The notes below the pieces were generated by a model. It had not been told where the DNA came from. It searched no databases and saw nothing but the letters and a program-made list of their open reading frames with translations. A stretch of 64,000 nt of DNA from Hyphomicrobiales bacterium (GTDB taxonomy: Bacteria > Pseudomonadota > Alphaproteobacteria > Rhizobiales > Beijerinckiaceae): the NCBI GenBank assembly GCA_900473415.1, contig UCLR01000045.1:124001-188000 (forward strand), in the 5' to 3' direction. The position numbers and the translations under genes were made by a program. Shown piece after piece: positions 52,648 to 61,450 of this stretch. Numbering within the stretch: position 1 is the stretch's first letter; each line of letters opens with the position of its first letter.

Positions 52648-53052
52648 CTATCCGCGCAGTCCCGCATATTGTTCGTCGGTGACGTGCTCGAGCCAGTCGA
52701 CCGGCGAGCCGTTCAGCTTTTCCTGAAGCGCGACATGGGTCATGGCCGTGGTCGCCGTGGCGCCGTGCCAGTGCTTCTCGCCGGGCGGAAACCAGACCAC
52801 GTCGCCCGGATGGATCTCCTCGATCGGCCCGCCTTCCCGCTGCACCCAGCCGCAGCCAGAGGTCACGATCAGCGTCTGCCCGAGCGGATGCGTGTGCCAG
52901 GCGGTGCGGGCGCCGGGCTCGAAGGTGACGAGGGCCGTCGCGATCCGTGCGGGCTCAGGCGGGTTGAACAGCGGGTCGATGCGGACCGCGCCGGTGAAAT
53001 ATTCGGCCGGACCCTTGCCTGAAGGTCGCGAGCCGCTGCGCAGGATGTCCAT
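52648..53052 (-). CDS. cupin protein, mandelonitrile-lyase / CMD-associated type
   Basis: A 134-residue single-domain cupin. Motif 1 is FEPGARTAWHTHPLGQTLIV (two His), with the Gly-rich GCGWVQREGG, and motif 2 is IHPGDVVWFPPGEKHWHGA with the third His. NPPEPARIATALVTF precedes the barrel. Close relatives are annotated as carboxymuconolactone-decarboxylase-associated cupins or hydroxynitrile lyases. It follows the XRE-cupin regulator by 24 nt on the same strand, so it is probably in that regulator's operon. Confidence 0.85.
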   Translation of the reverse strand: MDILRSGSRPSGKGPAEYFTGAVRIDPLFNPPEPARIATALVTFEPGARTAWHTHPLGQTLIVTSGCGWVQREGGPIEEIHPGDVVWFPPGEKHWHGATATTAMTHVALQEKLNGSPVDWLEHVTDEQYAGLRG

Positions 53053-53076
53053 CGTTCGTCTCCGCCCGGATGCGGG

Positions 53077-53697
53077 CTATTCCATCACCGCGGCCTTGAG
53101 GATGCAGACCATCAGCGCGTGGCCGGGCTCGTTGCCGACGCAGCGGACGATGTGCCGGCGGTCGCAACGGTAGCGCAGCGTCTCGCCCGCCTTGGCGCGC
53201 TGGACGATGTCGCCGACCTCGACCTCGAACTCACCCGCCGTGACCGAGAGCGATTCGATCGAGCCGCGCTGGTGCCCTTCCGAATCGAGCTCGCCGCCGG
53301 GCTCGGAGCTGACATCGTACCATTGCAGCCACTCGACGGTCTTGATCCAGCCGATGATGGCGAGCTTGAGTTTGCCGTCCTCCGAGACGAGGATCGGGGT
53401 GTCGGCGCGGGTGGTCTTATCGATGAAGGGCTCTTCCTCTCCGCTGGAGAGCACGCGCTCGATTGAGATGTCGAGCGCCTGCGAGAGCCGCCAGATCGTC
53501 GCGAGCGTCGGGTTCGTCTCGTTGCGCTCGATCTGGCTGATGATCGACTTGGCGACGCCGGACTGCTCGGCGAGGTCGGAGAGCGAGAAGTTGTAGGCCT
53601 TGCGCAGCCGCTGGATCGTCTTGCCGAGCTGGCCCGAGATGACCTGAGCTCCGGACTCAAGCTCACGCCCGCCGCGCTCTTTCGTCTCGATTCCCAT
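53077..53697 (-). CDS. XRE family regulator with C-terminal cupin domain
   Basis: A 206-residue regulator: the HTH at about residues 21-76 (IQRLRKAYNFSLSDLAEQSG, then VAKSIISQIERNETNPTLAT) and a cupin sensor domain at about 100-200 (GDIVQRAKAGETLRYRCDRR). Proteins of this layout control amino-acid, polyamine or carbon-source genes, with the cupin sensing a small ligand. The ATG is complementary to 53695-53697. Two identical dyads just upstream suggest autoregulation. The neighbours, a cupin enzyme and a DMT exporter, are likely targets. Confidence 0.9.
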   Translation of the reverse strand: MGIETKERGGRELESGAQVISGQLGKTIQRLRKAYNFSLSDLAEQSGVAKSIISQIERNETNPTLATIWRLSQALDISIERVLSSGEEEPFIDKTTRADTPILVSEDGKLKLAIIGWIKTVEWLQWYDVSSEPGGELDSEGHQRGSIESLSVTAGEFEVEVGDIVQRAKAGETLRYRCDRRHIVRCVGNEPGHALMVCILKAAVME

Positions 53698-53721
53698 CAG
53701 GCAGGTCCCATTTCCCAAGCG

Positions 53722-53761
53722 GATCGTTTGCAGCGGCGAACGATCGTTTGCACAAGCGAAC
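53722..53761 (-). promoter_or_regulatory. tandem operator dyads before the XRE-cupin gene
   Basis: Two copies of GTTTGC-N4-GCGAAC, at 53726-53741 and 53746-53761, exactly 20 bp apart, each within a GATCGTTTGCA direct repeat. They are 29-64 nt upstream of the regulator's start. A two-turn spacing suits two dimers on one DNA face. Binding by the XRE protein is inference. Confidence 0.65.
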
Positions 53762-53823
53762 AATGCCTGCTCCGCCGCCAGCGGGCAAGTTTCCTCTTCG
53801 CCGATGGTGCCGGAGGAGCGGCG

Positions 53824-54795
53824 TCAGGTGATGCGGGTGGGGCCGCCCACCTCGCGCTGCTCGCGCCGGGCGAGACCGAGCTGGTGCTCGCGCAGAATCA
53901 CGTAGATCCCGGAGGTGATGACGATGAAGGCGCCGACGAAGATCGTCACCGCCGGCCATTCGCCGAACCAGAACCAGCCGATCGCCACGGCCCAGAGCAT
54001 GGTCGAATATTCGAAGGGCGCGATCAGCGAGGCGTCGCCATAGCGATAGGCCTGCACGATCAGAATCTGGCCGAGCCCACCGAGGATGCCGATGAGGAGC
54101 ATCGTCAGGGCGTCGCGGGCATCCGGCATGTTCCAGCCGAGGACGATGGTCGAGAGGCCGAGCAGGCTGGTCAGCAGCATGAAGTAGAAGACGATCGCGC
54201 CGGTACGTTCTGTCGAGGTCAGGAGCCGGACCTCGACAGAGGCGAAGGCCGAGCAGAGCGCTCCGCCGAGGCCCAGCGCCGCGCCGATGGCGGCATTGCT
54301 TCCGACCGGATGGGCGCCGGTGCCCAGATGCGGCGACAGCATGATGAGCACGCCGATGAAGCCGATCGTCACCGCGCTCCAGCGATAGATGCGGACCCGT
54401 TCCTTGAGGATGAGCGCGGCGAGCACCACCACGGCGAGCGGGCCGGCATAGCCGATGGCGACCGCTTCCGAGAGGGGCAGGAACTGCAGCGCCGCGAAGC
54501 CGCAGAACATGCCGGTCGAGCCCATGATGCCGCGCTTGACATGCCCGCGCAGGTTTTCCGTCTTCAGCGCGGCCGGCAGCTCGGCACGCCAGGCCAGCCA
54601 GATCAGCAGCGGGATCATCGCGAAGAAGGAGCGGATGAAGACGATCTCGCCGGTCGGATAGCGCGTCGAAATCGACTTGATGCCGGCCGACATCAGCGTG
54701 AACGCGAAGGCCGAGATCAGCTTCAGGGAAATGCCGAGGAGAGGGGACAACGGAGCGGATTCGCGGGAAATGGGAGTGGTTTCGAGCGAAACCAT
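53824..54795 (-). CDS. DMT superfamily (EamA) transporter
   Basis: A 323-residue inner-membrane protein with ten predicted helices in two EamA repeats. The first spans LGISLKLISAFAFTLMSAGI to VVVLAALILKERVRI, and the second AIGAALGLGGALCSAFASVE to IFVGAFIVITSGIYVI. EamA proteins export amino acids and other metabolites. Its position upstream of the XRE-cupin regulator on the same strand suggests joint control, but the substrate is unknown. Confidence 0.88.
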   Translation of the reverse strand: MVSLETTPISRESAPLSPLLGISLKLISAFAFTLMSAGIKSISTRYPTGEIVFIRSFFAMIPLLIWLAWRAELPAALKTENLRGHVKRGIMGSTGMFCGFAALQFLPLSEAVAIGYAGPLAVVVLAALILKERVRIYRWSAVTIGFIGVLIMLSPHLGTGAHPVGSNAAIGAALGLGGALCSAFASVEVRLLTSTERTGAIVFYFMLLTSLLGLSTIVLGWNMPDARDALTMLLIGILGGLGQILIVQAYRYGDASLIAPFEYSTMLWAVAIGWFWFGEWPAVTIFVGAFIVITSGIYVILREHQLGLARREQREVGGPTRIT

Positions 54796-54901
54796 GGTCC
54801 CTTAGACCACGCGACCGAGGCGCGGCAAAGCGTGAACTCTGCAACCCGGCCAGACGGCAGGCGGGGTGGTTATGATTCGATGAAGGGGCGGCGATCCTGA
54901 G

Positions 54902-54996
54902 CCGTCATTCTCGGGCACCGCAGAGCGGCGACCCGCGAAGCCCAGGACCAGAAGGTCCTGGTTTCCAAGATGCTCGGGTCAAGTCCGAGCATGACG
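54902..54996. repeat. dispersed palindromic repeat, family A, copy 4
   Basis: CCGTCATTCTCGGG (54902-54915), then CCCAGGACCAGAAGG, CTGGTTTCCAAGATGCTCGG and GTCCGAGCATGACG (to 54996). Intergenic, between the DMT and SDR genes. Confidence 0.75.
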
Positions 54997-55009
54997 CGCC
55001 CTGTACCGC

Positions 55010-55789
55010 TCAGAACGTGCCGCGGAAGGAGCCGCCGTCGATCAGGAAGTTCTGGCCGGTGATGTAGCCGGCATGGGCGCTGGAGAGGAAGGCGCAAAGC
55101 TTGCCGAACTCGTCCGGCGTGCCGAGGCGCCCGGCCGGTACAGCGGCCAGCCGCCGCTTGGTGGCTTCCTCGATGCTGATGCCCTGCATCTCGGCGACCT
55201 TGTTGGTCGCGGTCTTGATCCGGTCGGTGTCGAACACGCCCGGCAGGATGTTGTTGATCGTGACGTTGGCATGCGCGACTTCGCGAGCCACGCCGGAGAG
55301 AAAGGCCGTGAGGCCGGCTCGCGCCGCGGAGGAAACGTCGAGGCCGGTCAGGGGCGTCACGACGCTCGCCGAGGTGATGTTGACGATCCGGCCGAAGCCG
55401 CGCTCGATCATGCCGTCGATGACACGCTGCACCAGCTCGAGCGGCGTCGCCATGTTCTGCACGACGCCTTCGAGCAAGCCGTCGCGCGTCACCTGGCGGA
55501 AGGGCTTCGGCGGCGGGCCGCCATTGTTGTTGACGAGGATGTCCGGGTTGGGGGCCGCAGCCAGCAGAGCATCCTGGCCGGCCTTGGTCGAGACATCGGC
55601 GACCACAGCAACGATGTTCGCACCGGTGGCCGCGCGGATGGCACTTGCGGTGGCTTCGAGGGTCTTGGCGTCGCGCCCGTTGATCACCACGGTGCAGCCG
55701 GCCTGGGCCAGCGCTTCGGCGCAGCCGCGGCCCAGCCCCTTGCTGGAGGCGCAGACGATGGCCGTGCGGCCTGCAATTCCCAGATCCAT
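55010..55789 (-). CDS. short-chain dehydrogenase/reductase lacking the usual Tyr-Lys pair
   Basis: A 259-residue SDR-fold protein. The cofactor loop is CASSKGLGRGCAEALAQAG (TGxxxGxG-like), with NNNGGPPP at the NNAG motif and the catalytic-Ser strand as NITSASVVTPL. Where the active-site YxxxK belongs, the sequence reads SSAAR (residues 153-157), with Ser for Tyr and Arg for Lys. The GLDVSSAARAGLTAF stretch occurs in a subgroup of rhizobial SDRs. Catalysis is therefore doubtful or altered. Annotated relatives are loosely called 3-oxoacyl reductases. Confidence 0.85.
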   Translation of the reverse strand: MDLGIAGRTAIVCASSKGLGRGCAEALAQAGCTVVINGRDAKTLEATASAIRAATGANIVAVVADVSTKAGQDALLAAAPNPDILVNNNGGPPPKPFRQVTRDGLLEGVVQNMATPLELVQRVIDGMIERGFGRIVNITSASVVTPLTGLDVSSAARAGLTAFLSGVAREVAHANVTINNILPGVFDTDRIKTATNKVAEMQGISIEEATKRRLAAVPAGRLGTPDEFGKLCAFLSSAHAGYITGQNFLIDGGSFRGTF

Positions 55790-55917
55790 GACGTTCTCCC
55801 GTTAGGCATAAAGATTTGAGGCGCGCACTCAGAGCATGGATTGGCCGCACCGTCATCAAAGCGCAACGCAAATCAGACAAACGCCCGGAACATCGCAACA
55901 ATATCGGGCCCTGCGGC

Positions 55918-56835
55918 ATGAGCGAGGACAGCGACGCGAAGCAGGTTCGCAGTATCTTTATCTCGGACCTGCATCTCGGCACACGCGGAGCACAGGCCGA
56001 CCTCGTCCTGGAATTCCTGCGCGCCTATGACGCCCCGCAGATTTATCTGGTCGGCGACATCATCGACGGCTGGCGGCTGAAGAACGGCTGGTATTTCCCG
56101 CAGTCGCATAACGACGTGGTGCAGAAGCTGCTGCGCAAGGTGCGCAAGGGCTCCACGCTGACCTACGTCACCGGCAACCACGACGATTTCCTGCGGGATT
56201 TCACCGGCCTGCAGTTCGGCGGCATCACGCTGGTCGACGAGGTCGTGCACGAGACTGCGGACGGCAAGCGCTTCCTCGTCATCCATGGCGATCTGTTCGA
56301 CCTGGTGGTGCGCAACGCCAAATGGCTCGCGCTGCTGGGTGACTGGGCCTACACGGTCGCGCTCGCGCTCAACATGGCGCTGAACAAGGTGCGCCGCTGG
56401 CTGCAACTGCCGCACTGGTCGCTCTCGGCCTGGGCCAAGCAGAAGGTCAAGAACGCGGTCAACTATATCGGCGAGTTCGAGACCTGCCTCGCCGCCGAGG
56501 CCCGCCGCCACGAGGCGGATGGCGTGATCTGCGGCCATATCCACCACGCGGCCTTCCGCGAGATCGATGGGCTGACCTACATCAACACGGGCGACTGGGT
56601 CGAAAGCTGCACGGCCTTCGTCGAGCATCTTGACGGGCGCTTCGAGCTGATCCGCTGGCCGCAGGGGCGGCTGAAGGGGCAGGCTCCGGTGTCGGTCGCC
56701 GCGCCGGCGCATCCGGTGCCGGTCCCGGGGCTCGTCGAAGCGGCGCGCAGCCTGCTCGGCAAGGGCGGGAAGCCTATCGAGTTGGCGAGAATTCTTGGCG
56801 CGCAGCCGGAAACGGCAGAACGGAAAGCGCGTTGA
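55918..56835 (+). CDS. LpxH-like UDP-2,3-diacylglucosamine pyrophosphatase family phosphoesterase
   Basis: A 305-residue calcineurin-like phosphoesterase. The five metal motifs are present: ISDLHLGT, LVGDIIDGWRL, TGNHDDF, VIHGDLFD and GHIHHAAFR. LpxH removes UMP from UDP-2,3-diacylglucosamine in lipid A synthesis. This longer rhizobial group may do that or act on another envelope lipid. The start is taken at the ATG at 55918. The stop overlaps the glycosyltransferase start (TGATG), so the pair is coupled. Confidence 0.85.
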   Translation: MSEDSDAKQVRSIFISDLHLGTRGAQADLVLEFLRAYDAPQIYLVGDIIDGWRLKNGWYFPQSHNDVVQKLLRKVRKGSTLTYVTGNHDDFLRDFTGLQFGGITLVDEVVHETADGKRFLVIHGDLFDLVVRNAKWLALLGDWAYTVALALNMALNKVRRWLQLPHWSLSAWAKQKVKNAVNYIGEFETCLAAEARRHEADGVICGHIHHAAFREIDGLTYINTGDWVESCTAFVEHLDGRFELIRWPQGRLKGQAPVSVAAPAHPVPVPGLVEAARSLLGKGGKPIELARILGAQPETAERKAR

Positions 56836-57974
56836 TGCGCGTCCTCGTCGCCACCGACGCCTGGCGCCCGCAGATCAACGGCGTCGTCCGCTCGCTGGAG
56901 CGGATGATCCAGGCAGCGCCGGATTTCGGTGTGACGGCGCAGGCGCTGACGCCGGAGGGCTTCCACCAGATCGGCCTGCCGAGCTACCCGGATATCCGGC
57001 TGGCGCTAGCCACGCGCCGGGCGCTGACGGCGCGCATCGAGGCCTTCGCGCCGGACCATATCCATATCGCGACCGAGGGGCCGATCGGCTGGCTGACGCG
57101 CGCCGTCTGCCTCGCGCAGAAGCGCCCTTTCACGACGAGCTATCACACGCGCTTCCCGCAATATATCGCTGCGCGCTGGCCGATTCCGGAACGCTGGAGC
57201 TATGGGCTGCTGCGTCGCTTCCACGGTCCCGCTGCTGCGGTGATGGTCTCGACTGCGACGGTGGAGGAGGAGCTGCGCGAGCACGGCTTCCAGAAGCTGG
57301 TGCGCTGGGGCCGCGGCGTCGATCTCAACCTCTTCCATCCGCGCCCGCAAAGCCAGGTCGAGACCCTGCTCGGAAGTATGCTCGACCTGCCGCGGCCGAT
57401 CTTCCTCAGCGTCGGGCGCGTGGCTGTCGAGAAGAACCTCGATGCCTTCCTCTCGCTCAGGCTGCCGGGTAGCAAGGTGGTGGTCGGCGACGGGCCGGCG
57501 CGGACCGATCTGCAGCGCGCCTACCCCGATGCGCACTTCCTCGGCGTCAAGGAGGGCGAGGCGCTGGCGGCGGTCTACGCCGCTTCCGATGTCTTCGTCT
57601 TCCCGAGCCTGACCGACACTTTCGGCATCGTGCTGCTGGAGGCGGCCGCGAGCGGGCTGCCTGTCGCTGCCTTTCCGGTGCAGGGGCCGCGCGATGTCTT
57701 CGCCGGCAGTGGTGCGGCCGTTCTGAATGAGGACCTGCGCAGCGCCGCGCTGCAGGCGCTGAGAGTGCCGCGCGAGGCCTGCCTGGAACTCGCCCAGCGC
57801 CATAGCTGGACGAGCAGCGCCGCCCAGTTCTACGGCCATATCAAGCGCGTGGCGCAGCAGGCCGGCTACCTGCCGGCCGAGCCCGGTCCGGTCAAGAACG
57901 CGAGCTTCACAGCCTTCGCGAGCGGGCGTGGCGGGGAAGGGCGCGTTCGGCCCCCGCGGCGCCTGCCGGCTTGA
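56835..57974 (+). CDS. glycosyltransferase family 1/4
   Basis: A 379-residue GT-B enzyme. The N-domain begins MRVLVATDAWRPQINGVVRS, the motif seen in MgtA/SqdX-type lipid mannosyl- or sulfoquinovosyltransferases. The C-domain has FLSVGRVAVEKNLDAFLSL and the donor-binding FPSLTDTFGIVLLEAAASG with the E-x7-E pair. It is coupled to the LpxH-like gene, so the two probably act on one membrane lipid or lipopolysaccharide; that is inference. Its last 68 nt overlap the antiporter gene on the other strand. Confidence 0.88.
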   Translation: MRVLVATDAWRPQINGVVRSLERMIQAAPDFGVTAQALTPEGFHQIGLPSYPDIRLALATRRALTARIEAFAPDHIHIATEGPIGWLTRAVCLAQKRPFTTSYHTRFPQYIAARWPIPERWSYGLLRRFHGPAAAVMVSTATVEEELREHGFQKLVRWGRGVDLNLFHPRPQSQVETLLGSMLDLPRPIFLSVGRVAVEKNLDAFLSLRLPGSKVVVGDGPARTDLQRAYPDAHFLGVKEGEALAAVYAASDVFVFPSLTDTFGIVLLEAAASGLPVAAFPVQGPRDVFAGSGAAVLNEDLRSAALQALRVPREACLELAQRHSWTSSAAQFYGHIKRVAQQAGYLPAEPGPVKNASFTAFASGRGGEGRVRPPRRLPA

Positions 57975-59703
57975 GCTGGGCGCGGAAGCCGTCGCGCCGT
58001 TCGTGAACCGAGGCGATGACGAGGCCCATCGGCACGCCGAGACCGACCAGGGCCGCTTCCGACAGTTGCAGGCTCGCCTCGATCGTTTCCGGCACCGCGT
58101 CGTTGACCCCGATCTCGTAGAGATGGCGGGCATGGGTCGCGTCGCGGGCGCGGGCGACGATGACGAGGTCCGGCCTCAGCGCGCGGGCGGCCCGCACGGT
58201 CTCGTCCACGGCGCGCGGATTGTCGATCGTCACGATCAGCGCGGTCGCGTCCTTGAGACCGCATAGCTGCAGGAAATGCGGCTGCGTCGCATCGCCGTAG
58301 AAGGCCGGGCGGCCGGCGCGACGCTGGCCGGTGATCAGCGTCGCATCCGAATCGATGATGATGTGGGACTTCCCGTGCTCATCGAGCATCGAACTGACGA
58401 GGCGGCCGACACGTCCGCCGCCAACCACGATCGCGCGCGGCGCATGATCGCCCGGCGGCAGGACCTGCGCCTCGTCCGGAAGGACGACCGGCGGCGCGAG
58501 CTTCTGCGCCAGATGGCGCGCAAACCGGGCCAGAAGCGGCAGCGCGACCATGGTGAGCGAGACGGCGGCTAGCACGATGCTGCTCGCTTCATGGCCGATG
58601 AGGCCGACGCCGCCCGCAGCGTTCAACAGCACGAAAGCGAACTCGCCGCCCGGCGCGACCATGATCGCGGTTTCGAGCGCGCTCGACGAGGACAGCCTGA
58701 ACCGGCGCGCCAGCAGGAAGATGATCAGCCCCTTGATGGTCAGGAGGCCTGCTGCCACGGCCAGGATCGCGACCGGATGGGCAGCGATCTCTGCCGGATT
58801 CACGCTCATGCCGACGGTGAGGAAGAAGATGCCGATCAGCAGCGACTTGAACGGGTCGATGGTGGCTTCGACGGCGCGGCGGAACTCGGTCTCGGCGAGC
58901 AGGAGCCCGGCGATGAAGGCGCCCAGTCCCATGGAGAGGCCTGCCGCGGCCGCGATCAGGCCGGTGCCGAGGGCGGTGAGCAGCGTTGCCGCCATGAAGC
59001 TTTCGGTGGAGTGGGTCGAGGCGACGAGGCGGAACAGCGGGCGCAGCGCGAAGCGGCCGATGACGGTGATCACCAGGATCGCCGCGAAAGCCTGGATGAA
59101 GGCCTGAATGAGGCCGATCAGAAGTGAGCCGCTACCGTTTTGCGCATCGAGCACGCTGATCAGGAAGAGGAGCGGGATGACGGCGAGGTCCTGGGCGAGC
59201 AGGATCGCGAAGCTCGTGCGGCCGGCCGTGGTGGTCGTGCGACGCTGGCCGGCGAACAGCTCGACGACCATCGCGGTCGAAGACAGCGCCAGGCCGAAGC
59301 CGATGATGAGCGCTGGAGTCGCCGGTTGGCCGAGTGCATAGGCGATGAGGCCGATGATGCCGGCGCAGAGGCCGACCTGGCCGAGGCCGAGCCCGAAGAC
59401 GAGCCGGCGCATCGTCCAGAGACGTTCGAGGGAAAGCTCGAGGCCGATGACGAAGAGAAGGAAGGCGACGCCGAGCTCCGCGGGCCCGGCCAGGGCCTCG
59501 GCGTTCGAGATGGTGAAGGTGCTGAGGAAAGGCAGCTTCCCGGCGAGCCCGCCGAGCCCGAAGGGCCCAAGCAGAGCGCCGCAGGCGATGAAGGCAATGA
59601 TCGAATTGATCTTGAAGCTCTTGGCGAAAGGCACGACGACGCCCGCCGTCGCGAGCACGACGACGGCATCCCTGTAGGCGGAAGGATCGACTGTTCCGGC
59701 CAA
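57907..59703 (-). CDS. KefB/KefC-type monovalent cation:proton antiporter (CPA2) with TrkA-N domain
   Basis: A 598-residue protein: about 12 helices (residues about 10-395; ELGVAFLLFVIGLELSLERL, the ALSSTAMVVELF and LAQDLAVIPLLFL antiport motifs, FFLTVGMSVNP) and a C-terminal TrkA-N nucleotide-binding domain (IVVGGGRVGRLVSSMLDEHG, YGDATQPHFLQLCGL). It probably exchanges K+ for H+ under electrophile or pH stress. The start is a TTG (59701-59703): an in-frame TAA stands three codons upstream of it, AGGTCAGG precedes it, and no other start is near. Confidence 0.9.
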   Translation of the reverse strand: MAGTVDPSAYRDAVVVLATAGVVVPFAKSFKINSIIAFIACGALLGPFGLGGLAGKLPFLSTFTISNAEALAGPAELGVAFLLFVIGLELSLERLWTMRRLVFGLGLGQVGLCAGIIGLIAYALGQPATPALIIGFGLALSSTAMVVELFAGQRRTTTTAGRTSFAILLAQDLAVIPLLFLISVLDAQNGSGSLLIGLIQAFIQAFAAILVITVIGRFALRPLFRLVASTHSTESFMAATLLTALGTGLIAAAAGLSMGLGAFIAGLLLAETEFRRAVEATIDPFKSLLIGIFFLTVGMSVNPAEIAAHPVAILAVAAGLLTIKGLIIFLLARRFRLSSSSALETAIMVAPGGEFAFVLLNAAGGVGLIGHEASSIVLAAVSLTMVALPLLARFARHLAQKLAPPVVLPDEAQVLPPGDHAPRAIVVGGGRVGRLVSSMLDEHGKSHIIIDSDATLITGQRRAGRPAFYGDATQPHFLQLCGLKDATALIVTIDNPRAVDETVRAARALRPDLVIVARARDATHARHLYEIGVNDAVPETIEASLQLSEAALVGLGVPMGLVIASVHERRDGFRAQLKPAGAAGAERALPRHARSRRL

Positions 59704-59890
59704 GGCCTGACCTTACCTTACGAATCGCAGCGGAGAGGGTGTGCTGCAATTCTGATGGTTAGGGGCGGTGCAGCACAACCTTTGAATTGTCGCAGCGGGC
59801 AGAAATTCGCCTTGCCCGACGAGAGCTTAGTCGCAGGCGCCGGAGTCGCCGCGGAAAAAGCCGGCTTCCGCCGATGAGGGCGATGCGCTC

Positions 59891-59990
59891 GATCGCCGCG
59901 CGTCCGGCAGGACGCGATACCGGCGATCTATCTATTTGTTTTCGCATCGGATTGATCCGAGAAGTGGATTCCACTTTTCGGTCCGATGCG
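59891..59990 (+). repeat. two-stem repeat, family C, copy 3
   Basis: Stem 1 pairs GATCGCCG (59891-59898) with CGGCGATC (59931-59938), and CGCGTCC with GGACGCG around a GGCA loop. The linker is TATCTATTTGTTTTC. Stem 2 pairs GCATCGGA...GAAGTGG with CCACTTTTCGGTCCGATGC. It is in the opposite orientation to copies 1 and 2 and lies between the antiporter and MoxR genes. The other bases of 59704-60023 show no gene. Confidence 0.8.
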
Positions 59991-60023
59991 ATAGCGTCCG
60001 CCCGTACGCCAGAAGGATCGTCC

Positions 60024-60869
<846 letters not shown>

Positions 60870-60922
60870 CGGCCGGGAAGCTGCCTCTCGCAAATCGGTC
60901 CGCGCATCGATAGGTTCTTGCC

Positions 60923-61450
60923 ATGCGACGCCTCATGCTCCTGCGCCACGCCAAGTCGAATTGGCCCACCGGTGTGGCCGATCGCGACCGGCCACTCGCG
61001 GCGCGCGGGCGCGAGGCGGCTCCCACCATGGGGCGCTATCTCGCCGACGAGATGCTGCTGCCCGATCTGGTGCTGATCTCGCCGGCCAAGCGCACGGTCG
61101 AGACCTGGGAGCTGGTCGCGCCAATGCTACCGGAGAAGCCGGCGACGCAATATGAGCCGCGCATCTACGAGGCCAAGGTCGGGCGCCTGCTCGATGTCGT
61201 GCAGGAGATGGAGGGCGATGTCCGCACCCTGCTGATGATTGGTCACAACCCCGGCTTCGAGGAGCTGGCCCATCTGCTGACCGGCCATGGCGATCGCTAT
61301 GCGGCCGCGCGGATGAATCAGAAATACCCGACCTGCGGGCTGGCCGTGCTCGATTTCGCCGTCGATGACTGGCGCGACGTGACCGAGCGCGGCGGTCGCC
61401 TGGATAGGTTCGTCACGCCGGCCTCGCTGGGCGAAGGCCCGGACGAGTGA
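60923..61450 (+). CDS. sixA: SixA-like phosphohistidine phosphatase
   Basis: A 175-residue histidine-phosphatase fold: the RHG motif is LLRHAKSNW with catalytic His9, VLISPAKRTVETWELV follows, and the second His is in LMIGHNPGFEELAHLL. SixA removes phosphate from the histidine of phosphotransfer proteins such as ArcB or the PTS. The stop overlaps the YcjX start by 4 nt, so it is coupled to YcjX. Confidence 0.9.
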   Translation: MRRLMLLRHAKSNWPTGVADRDRPLAARGREAAPTMGRYLADEMLLPDLVLISPAKRTVETWELVAPMLPEKPATQYEPRIYEAKVGRLLDVVQEMEGDVRTLLMIGHNPGFEELAHLLTGHGDRYAAARMNQKYPTCGLAVLDFAVDDWRDVTERGGRLDRFVTPASLGEGPDE

